From: Halomonas campaniensis
GTDB lineage: Bacteria > Pseudomonadota > Gammaproteobacteria > Pseudomonadales > Halomonadaceae
NCBI RefSeq assembly: GCF_002211105.1
Contig: NZ_JPUA01000037.1
Location: forward strand, 270,669-334,668
Reading direction: 5' to 3'
Length of the DNA stretch: 64,000 nucleotides
Of this stretch, positions 18,905 through 27,681 are shown piece by piece. Below the pieces are notes generated by a model. That model made no database searches. It saw only the letters and a program-made list of their open reading frames with translations, and had not been told where the DNA came from. The number at the start of each line of letters is the position of its first letter. Position 1 is the stretch's first letter. The position numbers and the translations under genes are program-made.

Positions 18905-19597
18905 TCAGTGAGAAAAACGCAGATAATTCACCTGAGTAATGGCACCGTTCCAAATCATCTCCAAATGAGTGGTCTGGATAATGTCGGTCACACAGCGTGG
19001 TGTCATCAGTGCCCAGCAGTTCGCATTCAACCGGCGAACTGAGTAGTAGCGGAGCCCGACACTGCATCGGCGTATGTCGGCACCAAAGGGTTGCGAGGCT
19101 GAATAATCATCGGCTGCGTAAATGGCATGTTCAAGGGGTAAAGCGAGTGCATCGCAGCAACTACCCTGATCAAAAGTGGCCTTTAATCCACGAAAGACAA
19201 ACCTTTCATAGTGTAATCCCGGCACGTTTTGCCAATACACCTGCTGGTGATGCTTTACTTCGGCAATCGCCGTCTCAAGGGTATCGGCAATATAGAGCAC
19301 CCCAAAACTACCATCGCTAAAGCGCGACCCCTGCGGATTTACATGGGTAAACGGCGCCACCGCATAAGAGCAGCCACGAATGCCGAACGGAATTTGTTCG
19401 TGTGGTAACAGCGCTAAATTACCCACTTCATTTTGTAGCCGCGGATTGGTTAACGCCTGCAGTGCATGGAGTGCAGCGAACTCTTCCGCGCTCGCCACAT
19501 CATCGAACAGGTCAATCGGCGGAAACTTGCTATTGACCAAGCGATAACCAGTGACGCTTCCACTGGGTAGGGTCGGCAAGTCAGTAGGCGTTACCAC
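18905..19597 (-). CDS. RES-domain toxin
   Basis: A 230-residue RES-family protein. The RES residues can be placed: an early Arg in GYRLVNSKFPP (about residue 20), the Glu in YIADTLETAIAEVKHH (about residues 108-123), and a later Ser. Family members (MbcT, ParT, Xre-RES systems) degrade NAD+ or ADP-ribosylate metabolic enzymes and arrest growth when free. It starts at GTG (19597), overlapping the antitoxin stop by seven bases, so it is translationally coupled to the antitoxin gene. It is convergent with mntR, 14 nt apart. Confidence 0.85.
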   Translation of the reverse strand: MVTPTDLPTLPSGSVTGYRLVNSKFPPIDLFDDVASAEEFAALHALQALTNPRLQNEVGNLALLPHEQIPFGIRGCSYAVAPFTHVNPQGSRFSDGSFGVLYIADTLETAIAEVKHHQQVYWQNVPGLHYERFVFRGLKATFDQGSCCDALALPLEHAIYAADDYSASQPFGADIRRCSVGLRYYSVRRLNANCWALMTPRCVTDIIQTTHLEMIWNGAITQVNYLRFSH

Positions 19598-19989
19598 TGG
19601 CTTCCCCGTAGGCTATCGATACGCTTAAAGGTTTCATAGAGCGCCGCAAAATCACCGCAACCCATTACTTCGAGCGGCGTACGGCCATTGAAAAAGGGAT
19701 TGTGGTTCACCAGATTAACGAACCCATAAAGATTTTCCGGATTATCAAATATCATCCGCAATGCAGCATGGATATTGAGTAAGTAGCTGATCCGAGTTAG
19801 CTGATCGCTATCTAATTTGATCTCGTCAAGATCCCCACGCCGGGCACGTGCGTAAGTACTATGCGAAACACGTAAAATCGCCTCACCCTGCTCACCGGAT
19901 GCTCGCCATTTGTCCAGAATGCGCACCGCCGCTTTCAAGCCCGCCGCTGCCGCTGCCCTATTTTGGGAAATGTCGTGTGCCGTTTGCAT
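19591..19989 (-). CDS. Xre/MbcA/ParS-type antitoxin
   Basis: A 132-residue protein with the domain pair usual for RES antitoxins: an N-terminal helix-turn-helix-like region (GLKAAVRILDKWRASGEQGEAILRVSHSTYARARRG, about residues 17-52) and a C-terminal MbcA/ParS toxin-binding domain with the pattern RISYLLNIHAALRMIF...N...FVNLVNHNPFFNGRTPLEVMGCGDFAAL, the older DUF2384. It should neutralise the RES protein downstream and autorepress the pair. AAGGAG precedes its ATG. Antitoxin-first order and overlap match other Xre-RES loci. Confidence 0.85.
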   Translation of the reverse strand: MQTAHDISQNRAAAAAGLKAAVRILDKWRASGEQGEAILRVSHSTYARARRGDLDEIKLDSDQLTRISYLLNIHAALRMIFDNPENLYGFVNLVNHNPFFNGRTPLEVMGCGDFAALYETFKRIDSLRGSQW

Positions 19990-20090
19990 TGCGGCTCCTT
20001 AGCTAATAACCATAACCTCCAACCACTCCCCAAATACTAAATCAATAAAAAAGTATCTGCAAACACAGTTGCTCAGTAATACAAATGCGA

Positions 20091-20849
20091 TTAACCTCCC
20101 AACACTTTTGCGGACATCCCTAACCGTCCTATACCTGGCAGTTTCAGAGCGGGCCGCATAACGTCGATACCAAAGCTCAATCCGAGGAGATTAAGTTCGA
20201 GCCCCTCCTCCAGTGCCAACATAATGCCTGCCACCCCGCCAAATGAGAGCTGATAACCGGTGCCGCTGGGCACCGCCGCAAAAACACCATTGAAAATGTA
20301 GTCCTTACCGATTGCCGTTACCGGAAGCGACACCTCAAAACCGGGTACTTCGCGTATTACCCAGGCAATAAAGCTATTGCTGTTCGGCCCAGGCCAGATT
20401 CGATAAAGCTCAGCCTGGGGATAGTTAACGGCGGCGACCTCTATCTGCGGTATGAGCTGGGCTGCCGCATCGCCGCGATAATCGGCTAACAGTGTGGGGG
20501 GATTGCCAAACCAAGCTCGATCGGGCGTATCAATGGAAGAGACCACCGTTGGGCGCCGCCAGCTCAACACTTGATGAAGTCGGTAGCTATCGGCATTTTC
20601 CGCTTTGGTCGCAATCCAGATATGTTCGCCAAACGCCCCACGCCAGTTATAAGCACGTGCGGAATAGACCTGAACCACGGCTTCCAAATTCTCCGTTGGA
20701 TCAGGTGCTATACCAGCAGATGATCGATCTAATGATGACCAATGAGCATCAGTCACCACCTGATTACTCGCCAATATCCAAACAGGCCCCGCCAACAGCA
20801 GCGCTAATAGCGCCACAAGGCTAAGCATCCATCGCAGTAGCATTCTCAT
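20091..20849 (-). CDS. DUF3750 domain protein
   Basis: A 252-residue protein with one N-terminal transmembrane helix or uncleaved signal (about residues 5-25) and a periplasmic domain of the DUF3750 type. Its recognisable segment is VQVYSARAYNWRGAFGEHIWIATK (about residues 58-81), followed by a conserved Arg/Trp-rich stretch. The function is unknown. GTG at 20864 and ATG at 20849 and 20843 are all possible starts; 20849 is preferred for the MRMLLRW start before the helix, with GGA seven bases upstream. It diverges from pgaA; no link to the polysaccharide is evident beyond position. Confidence 0.75.
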   Translation of the reverse strand: MRMLLRWMLSLVALLALLLAGPVWILASNQVVTDAHWSSLDRSSAGIAPDPTENLEAVVQVYSARAYNWRGAFGEHIWIATKAENADSYRLHQVLSWRRPTVVSSIDTPDRAWFGNPPTLLADYRGDAAAQLIPQIEVAAVNYPQAELYRIWPGPNSNSFIAWVIREVPGFEVSLPVTAIGKDYIFNGVFAAVPSGTGYQLSFGGVAGIMLALEEGLELNLLGLSFGIDVMRPALKLPGIGRLGMSAKVLGG

Positions 20850-21166
20850 TGTTTTATCCGTCACTGAATAGTTATCGGGTTAGTACCGCTATAGCTCAAC
20901 GAGCCAGACGAGTAAGAACCCCACCTTCTGCCTTGAGCCAGCTCATTACTTACCCCACGGAAGTTAAAGGGCATTTATTCTTAACAGCCATGTTGATAAG
21001 GCCATTCATCATAGTGTCAGGATGAGCTAACTAAGGCGTGAGACTGATGAGATTCCTGTTTAAGTTCACGTTTTAGTTCAATATTTACTTAAAGTAACTC
21101 CTATACACTGAAAGATACATTTTATTACAAACACACTGTCATAAGTTCCAGGGTGGGAATATCACC
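20850..21166 (+). promoter_or_regulatory. pgaABCD upstream region with CsrA-site-like elements
   Basis: No gene is seen in these 317 bases. Two elements resemble CsrA binding sites: CAGGATG at 21018-21024, and a hairpin GGTG (21152-21155), loop GGAATAT, CACC (21163-21166) that ends at the base before the pgaA ATG. The hairpin loop opens with GGA and overlaps the Shine-Dalgarno sequence. The stretch 21060-21130 is AT-rich and probably holds the promoter, but no hexamer pair is convincing. Confidence 0.55.
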
Positions 21167-23593
21167 ATGCAGAATCGTCCTAGCTCCCTACTGCCGATTT
21201 GCCTGCTCGCCTGCCTAACCACCAGTGCGGCGCATGCGCAAACAACGACTGATGCGCAACGCGAAGCACTGGTTATCCAGGCACGCCAGGGGGCATTGGA
21301 AACATCCATTGACGGTTTACAGTCACTGTATCACCAAACACGCGATGTGCGTGTTCGGGCTGATCTGGTAGCACTGCTGGTACGTGCCGCTCGCCATCAG
21401 GAAGCATTGGACGTGTGTCCCTGGTGCCAAACAGAAAATTACAGTGATTCGGAACTTGCCAACCTTGCTGGGGCCGCTCGAAGTGCGGGCGAATACGACA
21501 AGGCGCTGGATATGTTTCAAACACTTACCTATCGAAACCCTTCAAATGCACAGGGGTGGCTTGGCCAAGCGTTGGTTCATACCGACATGGGCAATTACAC
21601 ACTGGCGGATATATCGTTGCAGCAGTACAACCAAGTAGCTGGCACAACAACGGCAGGGCTTGAGGCAAAGGGCTACCTAGCAGCACAGACAACTAACGCC
21701 ATGCAAGAGCTGGACGCCCGCCAAGCCCTGGTAGCTCAAGATCCAAGTAATACGGGCGAATTACAAGCACTTTATCGTCTGGCCGTCGGGCTTGGCGCCA
21801 GCTCGGCGGCACGCCGTATCATGCAGTCTAATCCCGATGTCTTCAGCGACAGTGACCGCCTGTGGCTTACTTACTATGAAGGGGTAACGGATATACGGCT
21901 AGGTATACATACCGACCAGCCGACAAGAACTGCGGGGGGATTGGCGCAATTGAACAGCGTTTTGAACACACCTAACGCCCCTCAAGAACTTATCACCATT
22001 GCTGAATACGACAAGGTGGTGGCGCTCGCAGAGCTGAGACGATTCTCTGAAGCGGAAGCACTAGCCATGAGGCTTGAAAACCAGCACGGCCAGCTACCAA
22101 GCTACGTAGCACGTGCCAGAGCCTATGCACTGCATGGCATGGGGCGTCCAGATGAAGCCATCGACCTCTACGAAAACCTGATTCGACAATCCCCTGCTCA
22201 GGCAACAAATCCTGACGACCCACTCAACGAAGGACTGTTTTACAGTTACACCGATGCCCAGCGATTCCGCGATGCGGATAGGTTATTGGCAGAGTGGCGC
22301 GCCAGCGAACCTGAACAACGTTTAGATTTCACGCGCACCGTTCGCATCGAGAACCCCAACTACCAAAAAGTTTTGCTGCTGGAAGTGCTACTGGATGCCT
22401 GGAGAGGCCGCACCGACGAGGCCAGCGAGCGTCTCGCTGAATATCAGAATCAAGCACCCGCGGATCCCTACCTTTGGCTTATTAAAGGGGATATTGAGCG
22501 TGAGAGAGGTTGGCCAAGAAAGTCAGAAGCCTCTTACCAACAAGCTGAGCAACTACTTCCACCTGACCAACAAACTGTCGCTCAGCACGGTGTGCTGCTA
22601 GCCCGATTGCAGCGGGGCCAGTGGCAAGGCACCACTGATGAAATTGCGAGAACGACTACTGAAGCGAGGCCTAGTGCCTCAAGGGACGACCTAGCGCGAG
22701 AGTGGCGCGAACAACGTGCCCCCCAACTCAGCAGTACGTTCGAGCGCAGCAAGGGACAAGGTAGCGGTACTCAAGCATCTCGCGAGTGGCGCTATGAAGT
22801 ACTTCTTGAAGGGCCACGAAATAGCAACGGCTCCCGTCCTTTCGCACAACGGATTGGCCAATTTGGAGAGTTTGACGATGAGGATCTCTACGCCTCCTAC
22901 AACATAGCAGGCTACGAATGGAACCTCCATCCAGCTACAGTCACTCTGGCTGCGGGCCACGGCTCACAGCTCAACGATGACTTCCTGGCCCTCGCCGAGC
23001 TGCAGTATGCCCCAACGGATCACATTACCACGAGGCTTGGCGTCGAGATAAATACCACCGACACACCGCTAAGAGCACTGAAAGATGGTGTCAACGCAGA
23101 CCGTTACCGTGCTGAACTGGCTTATCGGCACGACGAGCGCGGAGCTGGCGCCATCGGCATAATGGCCACCGATTTTGACGATAGCAACCTGCGTCAATCC
23201 ATTTACGGCTACTGGAATCAAACGCTTTATCATCTGGATCGCTGGCAGGTCAACGGAGAAGTGCAGGTATCCGCATCACGTAATGATGAGGTGGATGCCA
23301 GCTACTTCAATCCTCGGCGTGATGCAAGCCTGGCCGGTGTATTAACCGTCAACTACGAAACCCCGATTGACTATCGGCAGTCCTTTATCCAGTCCGTTTC
23401 TCTCGGTTCAGGACGCTACTGGCAAGAAGATTTCGACAGCGAGAACACTTGGTCAATTGGATACCAACACCGCTGGGAGCTAACCCCCACCGTAAATTTT
23501 GAATATGGCATTACCCGCGAACGAGCCGTCTACGACGGTGTTCCTGAATATGACAATGTTATTTCAGCCGGCTTTGTATGGAGATTCCTATGA
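21167..23593 (+). CDS. pgaA: Poly-beta-1,6-GlcNAc export porin PgaA
   Basis: An 808-residue outer-membrane protein with a signal peptide (cleavage near AHAQ, about residue 25). The N-terminal two thirds are TPR-like helical repeats (e.g. segments around residues 85-130 and 300-345) that bind the deacetylated polymer in the periplasm. The last 280 residues are a beta-barrel ending in FVWRFL, the C-terminal aromatic expected for barrel assembly. The length matches E. coli PgaA (807 aa). First gene of pgaABCD, overlapping pgaB by four bases. The start hairpin is a likely translational control point. Confidence 0.95.
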   Translation: MQNRPSSLLPICLLACLTTSAAHAQTTTDAQREALVIQARQGALETSIDGLQSLYHQTRDVRVRADLVALLVRAARHQEALDVCPWCQTENYSDSELANLAGAARSAGEYDKALDMFQTLTYRNPSNAQGWLGQALVHTDMGNYTLADISLQQYNQVAGTTTAGLEAKGYLAAQTTNAMQELDARQALVAQDPSNTGELQALYRLAVGLGASSAARRIMQSNPDVFSDSDRLWLTYYEGVTDIRLGIHTDQPTRTAGGLAQLNSVLNTPNAPQELITIAEYDKVVALAELRRFSEAEALAMRLENQHGQLPSYVARARAYALHGMGRPDEAIDLYENLIRQSPAQATNPDDPLNEGLFYSYTDAQRFRDADRLLAEWRASEPEQRLDFTRTVRIENPNYQKVLLLEVLLDAWRGRTDEASERLAEYQNQAPADPYLWLIKGDIERERGWPRKSEASYQQAEQLLPPDQQTVAQHGVLLARLQRGQWQGTTDEIARTTTEARPSASRDDLAREWREQRAPQLSSTFERSKGQGSGTQASREWRYEVLLEGPRNSNGSRPFAQRIGQFGEFDDEDLYASYNIAGYEWNLHPATVTLAAGHGSQLNDDFLALAELQYAPTDHITTRLGVEINTTDTPLRALKDGVNADRYRAELAYRHDERGAGAIGIMATDFDDSNLRQSIYGYWNQTLYHLDRWQVNGEVQVSASRNDEVDASYFNPRRDASLAGVLTVNYETPIDYRQSFIQSVSLGSGRYWQEDFDSENTWSIGYQHRWELTPTVNFEYGITRERAVYDGVPEYDNVISAGFVWRFL

Positions 23594-25551
23594 CACTCTG
23601 GCGCGTTATTGTAATGAGCGCGGTTCTGCTGGTAGTGGTCAACATTCAGCAGGCCCAGGCCGACCGCTTGCCGGGAGATTATGTGGTGATCAGCTATCAC
23701 GATATTGTCGACTCCAGCGTCACCCCCGAGCTGGATATCTATTCGCAGACCATTACTCGCAGCCGGCTCATTGAACACTTCAACCTCATTGCGGTTGGCG
23801 GATACCAGCCAGTGAGTTTACAACAGATTCTGGATGCCAAAGCGGGGGGGCAACCTCTGCCAGACAAAGCCGTACTGCTGACTTTCGATGATGGCTATCG
23901 AAGCTTTTATGACATTGTGTTCCCGCTACTCAAGCTCTACAACTTCCCCGCCGTTCAAGCTGTGGTAGGCAGTTGGCTGGATGTACCCGCTGGCGGACGT
24001 GTGCCCTATGGCAACATCACCCTGCCCCGCGAACGTTTTCTCAGTTGGGAGCAGGTTAGAACACTGAACGAATCACCGCTGGTGGAAATCGCTTCCCACT
24101 CCTACGACCTTCATTATGGGGTAGTCGGCAATCCCATGGGTAACGAACAAGCAGCCGCGGTCACCAGCATATGGAACGCGCGCAGCGGTTATGAAAGCGA
24201 AGCTGCTTACCTTGAGCGAATTCGTAACGATATGGCTCGTACTCAACAGCGATTCCAAGAACAGGTAGGCCAGAGCCCTCGTATCATGGTGTGGCCCTAC
24301 GGTGCCTACAGCGAGGCGACTCTCGATATCGCCGCCCAATATGGCATGGAGTACACTTTCAGCTTGCTCAGTGCTCCCAACCAACTCAATGACTCAATGC
24401 GCAGCATGAACCGCTACCTCATTGACCAGGAGACCACCCTGGAAACGATAGAGGAGATACTCTCCAATCGCGTATGGGAGATGGAAGAGTTACGCATTGT
24501 GCATGTTGACCTGGATTATGTGTATGACCCAGACCCCATTCAGCAAGAGCAGAACCTCGACCGCTTAATTGAGCGTATTTCCCGTTACGGTGTCAGCACA
24601 GTGTACCTGCAAGCTTACGCTGACCCGGATGGTAACGGAGTAGCCGATGCACTCTACTTCCCCAACCGTCATTTGCCCGTTAGGGCTGACCTTTTCAACC
24701 GAGTTGCCTGGCAGTTAAAGAAACGCGCAAACGTAAAAGTATATGCATGGATGCCAGTACTCTCGTTTGACCTGGGGCCTGGTTATCAGTATGTCACCGA
24801 TGTAAGAACTGGCAACGAGTCACCCGATCACTACCGTCGCCTCTCGCCTTACGTGGAAGCGAACCGTCGTACCATTCGTGAGATTTACCAAGATCTTGGT
24901 CGACTGACTAAGTTTGATGGTTTGCTGTTTCACGACGATGCTTTCTTTACAGACTTTGAGGATGCCTCTCCTAACGCCCTGAACGCTTATCAGAGCGCGT
25001 CACTGCCAAGAGATATCAACGCGATCCGCAATGACGAAGCCTTGATGACTGCCTGGGTGCGTTTCAAGACCGAATACCTAACCGATTTCACTCTCGAACT
25101 GGAGCAGGCCGCGAACTACTATCGCCAAGCGGACAATAAGGTATTCACCACCTCACGCAACCTTTACGCCGTCACGGTAATGGAGCCGCGTAGCCAGCGT
25201 TGGTTTGCCCAGGATATGCAAAACTTTGCCAGTGGTTATGACTTCGTCGCCGTGATGGCTATGCCCTACATGGAAGAAGCCGAGAATCCCGATGCGTGGC
25301 TGAGAAGCCTTGCCCAGCGTTCGCTAGCTCAGGTAAGCGCCGACCAATTGGTATTCGAATTACAAGCACAAAACTGGCATACCCAAACCCCTATTCCCAG
25401 CGCTGAGATCGCTCAGTGGGTGCGCATTCTGCGTGAAGAAGGTATTAAAAACATTGGTTACTACCCAGATGACTTTCACCAAAATCATCCAGATATCAAT
25501 GTGATGCGACCGGTCTTTTCCATCGGACGTCGTTTTAGGGCCACCCCATGA
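23590..25551 (+). CDS. pgaB: Poly-beta-1,6-GlcNAc N-deacetylase PgaB
   Basis: A 653-residue two-domain enzyme. The N-terminal polysaccharide deacetylase (CE4) domain has HDIVDSS (about residue 37) and TFDDGYR (about 97-103), which carry metal and catalytic residues. The C-terminal domain is glycoside-hydrolase-like, with HDDAFFTDFEDAS (about 450-462). It partly deacetylates the polymer before export through PgaA. Unlike E. coli PgaB there is no lipobox cysteine; the N-terminus looks like a signal-peptidase-I substrate ending in QAQA. ATG at 23590 is preferred: it overlaps the pgaA stop as ATGA and has GGAG seven bases before it. Confidence 0.94.
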   Translation: MTLWRVIVMSAVLLVVVNIQQAQADRLPGDYVVISYHDIVDSSVTPELDIYSQTITRSRLIEHFNLIAVGGYQPVSLQQILDAKAGGQPLPDKAVLLTFDDGYRSFYDIVFPLLKLYNFPAVQAVVGSWLDVPAGGRVPYGNITLPRERFLSWEQVRTLNESPLVEIASHSYDLHYGVVGNPMGNEQAAAVTSIWNARSGYESEAAYLERIRNDMARTQQRFQEQVGQSPRIMVWPYGAYSEATLDIAAQYGMEYTFSLLSAPNQLNDSMRSMNRYLIDQETTLETIEEILSNRVWEMEELRIVHVDLDYVYDPDPIQQEQNLDRLIERISRYGVSTVYLQAYADPDGNGVADALYFPNRHLPVRADLFNRVAWQLKKRANVKVYAWMPVLSFDLGPGYQYVTDVRTGNESPDHYRRLSPYVEANRRTIREIYQDLGRLTKFDGLLFHDDAFFTDFEDASPNALNAYQSASLPRDINAIRNDEALMTAWVRFKTEYLTDFTLELEQAANYYRQADNKVFTTSRNLYAVTVMEPRSQRWFAQDMQNFASGYDFVAVMAMPYMEEAENPDAWLRSLAQRSLAQVSADQLVFELQAQNWHTQTPIPSAEIAQWVRILREEGIKNIGYYPDDFHQNHPDINVMRPVFSIGRRFRATP

Positions 25552-26798
25552 ACATACTTGACCAACTCGCCGTCTTCACACTCGGCTACCCAAGCCTGAT
25601 GGCAACCATCTGGATATGTGGGGGCATCTACTTCTACGTCCACTGGGAGCGCAAACAGCCTTGGCCTGCCACCTTCACGTGGGACGAGACCACACCTAAA
25701 GTAACGGTGATATTGCCCTGCTATAACGAAGAGGCAAATGTGGAAGAGACCATTCACCATCTTTTCAAGCAGAACTACCCGTATATGGATGTGATCGCCA
25801 TCAATGACGGCAGCAAGGACGACACCGCCAGTCAGTTGGACGCCCTAGCACTCAAGTATCCTGCATTACAGGTATTGCACCAGACCAACCAAGGCAAGGC
25901 CAGCGCCATGAACAATGGATTGAGCCACGCCACAGGCGATATCATCGTGGGCATTGATGGCGATGCGATACTTGACTACGACGCCATCGGCTACATGGTC
26001 AGCCACTTTATCAGCAGTCCAAACGTCAGTGGCGTCACCGGCAATCCACGGGTAAGAACCCGTTCGACCGCCATTGGCAAGATTCAGACCGGCGAATTTT
26101 CCGCTATCATCGGCTTGATCAAACGCGCCCAGCGTATCTACGGAATGGTATTTACCATTTCCGGGGTTATCTGCGCTTTCCGGCGCAAGGCACTCGAAGA
26201 AATCGGTGGCTGGAATACCGACATGATCACTGAGGACATTGATGTCAGTTGGCGCTTACAGCTGAATGGCGGCCAGGTACGCTATGAACCCAGGGCCATG
26301 TGCTGGGTGCTGATGCCGGAAACTCTACGCGGACTCTTCAAGCAGCGTTTGCGCTGGGCGCAGGGTGGCGGTGAAGTTTTCCTGCGCTATTTTTCACAAA
26401 CCATCCGCTGGAAGAACCGCCGCTTCTGGCTACTAATGCTGGAGTACATCGTCAGCGTGATGTGGTGCTATTCCGTTATCACGTTGATTGTGGCATGGCT
26501 AATATCTCAACTGTTACTGCCCATGGCATGGCCTATCACCACCAAGCTGCTCTCCTACTTCGGCAGCATCCTGATCGCCATCAGCTTCATCCAGTTCAGC
26601 GTTAGTTTCTATATCGACAGCCGCTACGACAAAGAGATATTCCGCTGCGTCTACTGGAGTGTCTGGTATCCATTCGCCTATTGGATTATCAATATGGCCA
26701 CCGTCATTATCGCCTTCCCAAGAGCTATGCTGCGCCAAAAAGGGAGGCTTGCCACCTGGACTAGTCCTGACAGAGGGGAACAATTCAATGAACAATAA
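25548..26798 (+). CDS. pgaC: Poly-beta-1,6-GlcNAc synthase PgaC
   Basis: A 416-residue GT2 glycosyltransferase that polymerises UDP-GlcNAc at the inner membrane. A transmembrane helix is at about residues 12-32. The catalytic motifs are DGDA (about 138-141), TED (about 227) and QRLRW (about 264-268). Two or more C-terminal transmembrane helices follow (about 300-325, 340-360, 375-400). It starts at the ATGA overlap with pgaB and overlaps pgaD by 11 bases. In E. coli PgaC and PgaD form a complex activated by c-di-GMP; the same coupling is likely here. Confidence 0.96.
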   Translation: MNILDQLAVFTLGYPSLMATIWICGGIYFYVHWERKQPWPATFTWDETTPKVTVILPCYNEEANVEETIHHLFKQNYPYMDVIAINDGSKDDTASQLDALALKYPALQVLHQTNQGKASAMNNGLSHATGDIIVGIDGDAILDYDAIGYMVSHFISSPNVSGVTGNPRVRTRSTAIGKIQTGEFSAIIGLIKRAQRIYGMVFTISGVICAFRRKALEEIGGWNTDMITEDIDVSWRLQLNGGQVRYEPRAMCWVLMPETLRGLFKQRLRWAQGGGEVFLRYFSQTIRWKNRRFWLLMLEYIVSVMWCYSVITLIVAWLISQLLLPMAWPITTKLLSYFGSILIAISFIQFSVSFYIDSRYDKEIFRCVYWSVWYPFAYWIINMATVIIAFPRAMLRQKGRLATWTSPDRGEQFNEQ

Positions 26799-27189
26799 AC
26801 TGATGCCCGTTATCATCGACAACCCCTGCCAGAAAAGCTGGGGCTATCGATCACGCGATACCTTGATCACACTAGCCACACTAGCACTGTGGGTTTTGGT
26901 GATGGCCAGACTGTACATGTTTTTCATAGTGGAGGAAGCGATCCTGGAACAACTCTACGCTTCAATCATGATCAAAATAGTGTTGGTGGGCTTCCTTGTT
27001 ACCTTTCTGACATTCCACTGTTGGGCAGTTTATAATAAACACCTTTATACTAACTACTTAAAGCGCCAACTCAGCCAGCTTAAACAGCCAACGATTGAAA
27101 GAGATAATGACACCGAGAGCCAAATCGACACTGAACAGTCAATCCAAGAGCAGGAAATAGTCCTTATAACCAACCAAACCAATAACTGA
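26788..27189 (+). CDS. pgaD: PgaD-like accessory subunit of the PNAG synthase
   Basis: A 133-residue small membrane protein with two transmembrane helices (about residues 27-52 and 60-82), the layout of PgaD. PgaD is needed with PgaC for c-di-GMP-dependent polymer synthesis. The C-terminal 40 residues are acidic and Gln-rich (TESQIDTEQSIQEQE) and less conserved. The ATG at 26788 has GAGGGG ten bases upstream, inside pgaC. Assignment rests on position and topology more than on sequence. Confidence 0.85.
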   Translation: MNNKLMPVIIDNPCQKSWGYRSRDTLITLATLALWVLVMARLYMFFIVEEAILEQLYASIMIKIVLVGFLVTFLTFHCWAVYNKHLYTNYLKRQLSQLKQPTIERDNDTESQIDTEQSIQEQEIVLITNQTNN

Positions 27190-27326
27190 TGCTACAAGCG
27201 ACACTCTATTGGGCGCCGCCACAAGGCGTGTCAGGATGGAGGCTCTCGGGAATCCGCAAGCTTTGCTATTACAAATTGGCGGAGGGGCAGTTGTTCAATA
27301 TCTTCCAACTGCTAATCAGAAATGGA

Positions 27327-27436
27327 GGCGGCCCCAAAAGCCACATCCCGGCACACGCAGCCACCACTACCGTTGCTCCCTTCCGGGCCTGGCGGGGTTC
27401 GCAGTTTAGCGTTGCGGGAGGACCTAAGGGGCCACC
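27327..27436 (-). ncRNA. ffs: 4.5S signal recognition particle RNA
   Basis: On the minus strand, GGTGGCCCC (27428-27436) and GGGGCCGCC (27327-27335) close a long hairpin. The tip has the SRP signature: AGGCCCGGAAGGGAGCA, i.e. the GGAA tetraloop region and the asymmetric internal loop bound by Ffh. The flanks (TCCCGCAACGCT and GTGCCGGGATGTGGC) match E. coli 4.5S RNA. The length of 110 nt is normal. The RNA directs Ffh and FtsY in targeting membrane proteins. It lies 69 nt downstream of tRNA-Met on the same strand. Confidence 0.94.
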
Positions 27437-27442
27437 ATAACG

Positions 27443-27494
27443 GCACACTCTGTTGTTTAAAAACTGTTTCTATTAAAAACAGTCGCGAGTGTGC
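27443..27494 (-). terminator. Nested inverted repeats between tRNA-Met and ffs
   Basis: Inner arms ACTGTTT (27463-27469) and AAACAGT (27477-27483) with a seven-base loop are followed on the minus strand by TTTTAAA, a weak terminator for tRNA-Met. They sit inside perfect outer arms GCACACTC (27443-27450) and GAGTGTGC (27487-27494). The outer pair could hold precursor ends together for processing, or form part of the ffs promoter. Confidence 0.5.
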
Positions 27495-27505
27495 TAATGC
27501 TGATG

Positions 27506-27582
27506 TGGTGGCTACGCCCTGATTTGAACAGGGGACCCCATCATTATGAGTGATGTGCTCTAACCAGCTGAGCTACGTAGCC
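27506..27582 (-). tRNA. tRNA-Met (elongator, anticodon CAU)
   Basis: A 77-nt tRNA with encoded CCA. The acceptor is GGCTACG/CGTAGCC, the D-arm AGCTCAGCTGGTTAGAGC, the anticodon loop CTCATAA gives CAT, and the T loop is TTCAAAT. It is nearly the same as E. coli metT elongator tRNA. Initiator features (unpaired 1-72, GGG/CCC anticodon stem) are absent. Confidence 0.96.
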
Positions 27583-27604
27583 TTTCCCTCATCAACGGGT
27601 GCAG

Positions 27605-27633
27605 ATTATGCCTACCTTAATGACGAAAGGCAA
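27605..27633 (-). promoter_or_regulatory. Promoter of tRNA-Met
   Basis: On the minus strand, TTGCCT (27628-27633), 17 nt, then CATAAT (27605-27610). The start would fall near 27598, sixteen bases before the tRNA. The -35 overlaps the distal arm of the choX terminator. Confidence 0.6.
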
Positions 27634-27651
27634 GCCGGATTCCGGCTTGCC
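27629..27651 (-). terminator. Terminator hairpin of choX
   Basis: GGCAAGCCGGA (27629-27639) and TCCGGCTTGCC (27641-27651) form a near-perfect palindrome, followed on the minus strand by TTTCG. It separates choX from the tRNA-Met gene. Confidence 0.75.
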
Positions 27652-27681
27652 GCGACTATAGAAAGGCGTGGCAAAGCTGCC

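Noticed and set aside
27209-27440. Several short open frames over 27.2-27.4 kb after pgaD
   Set aside because: They overlap the 4.5S RNA gene and have no conserved product or ribosome binding site.
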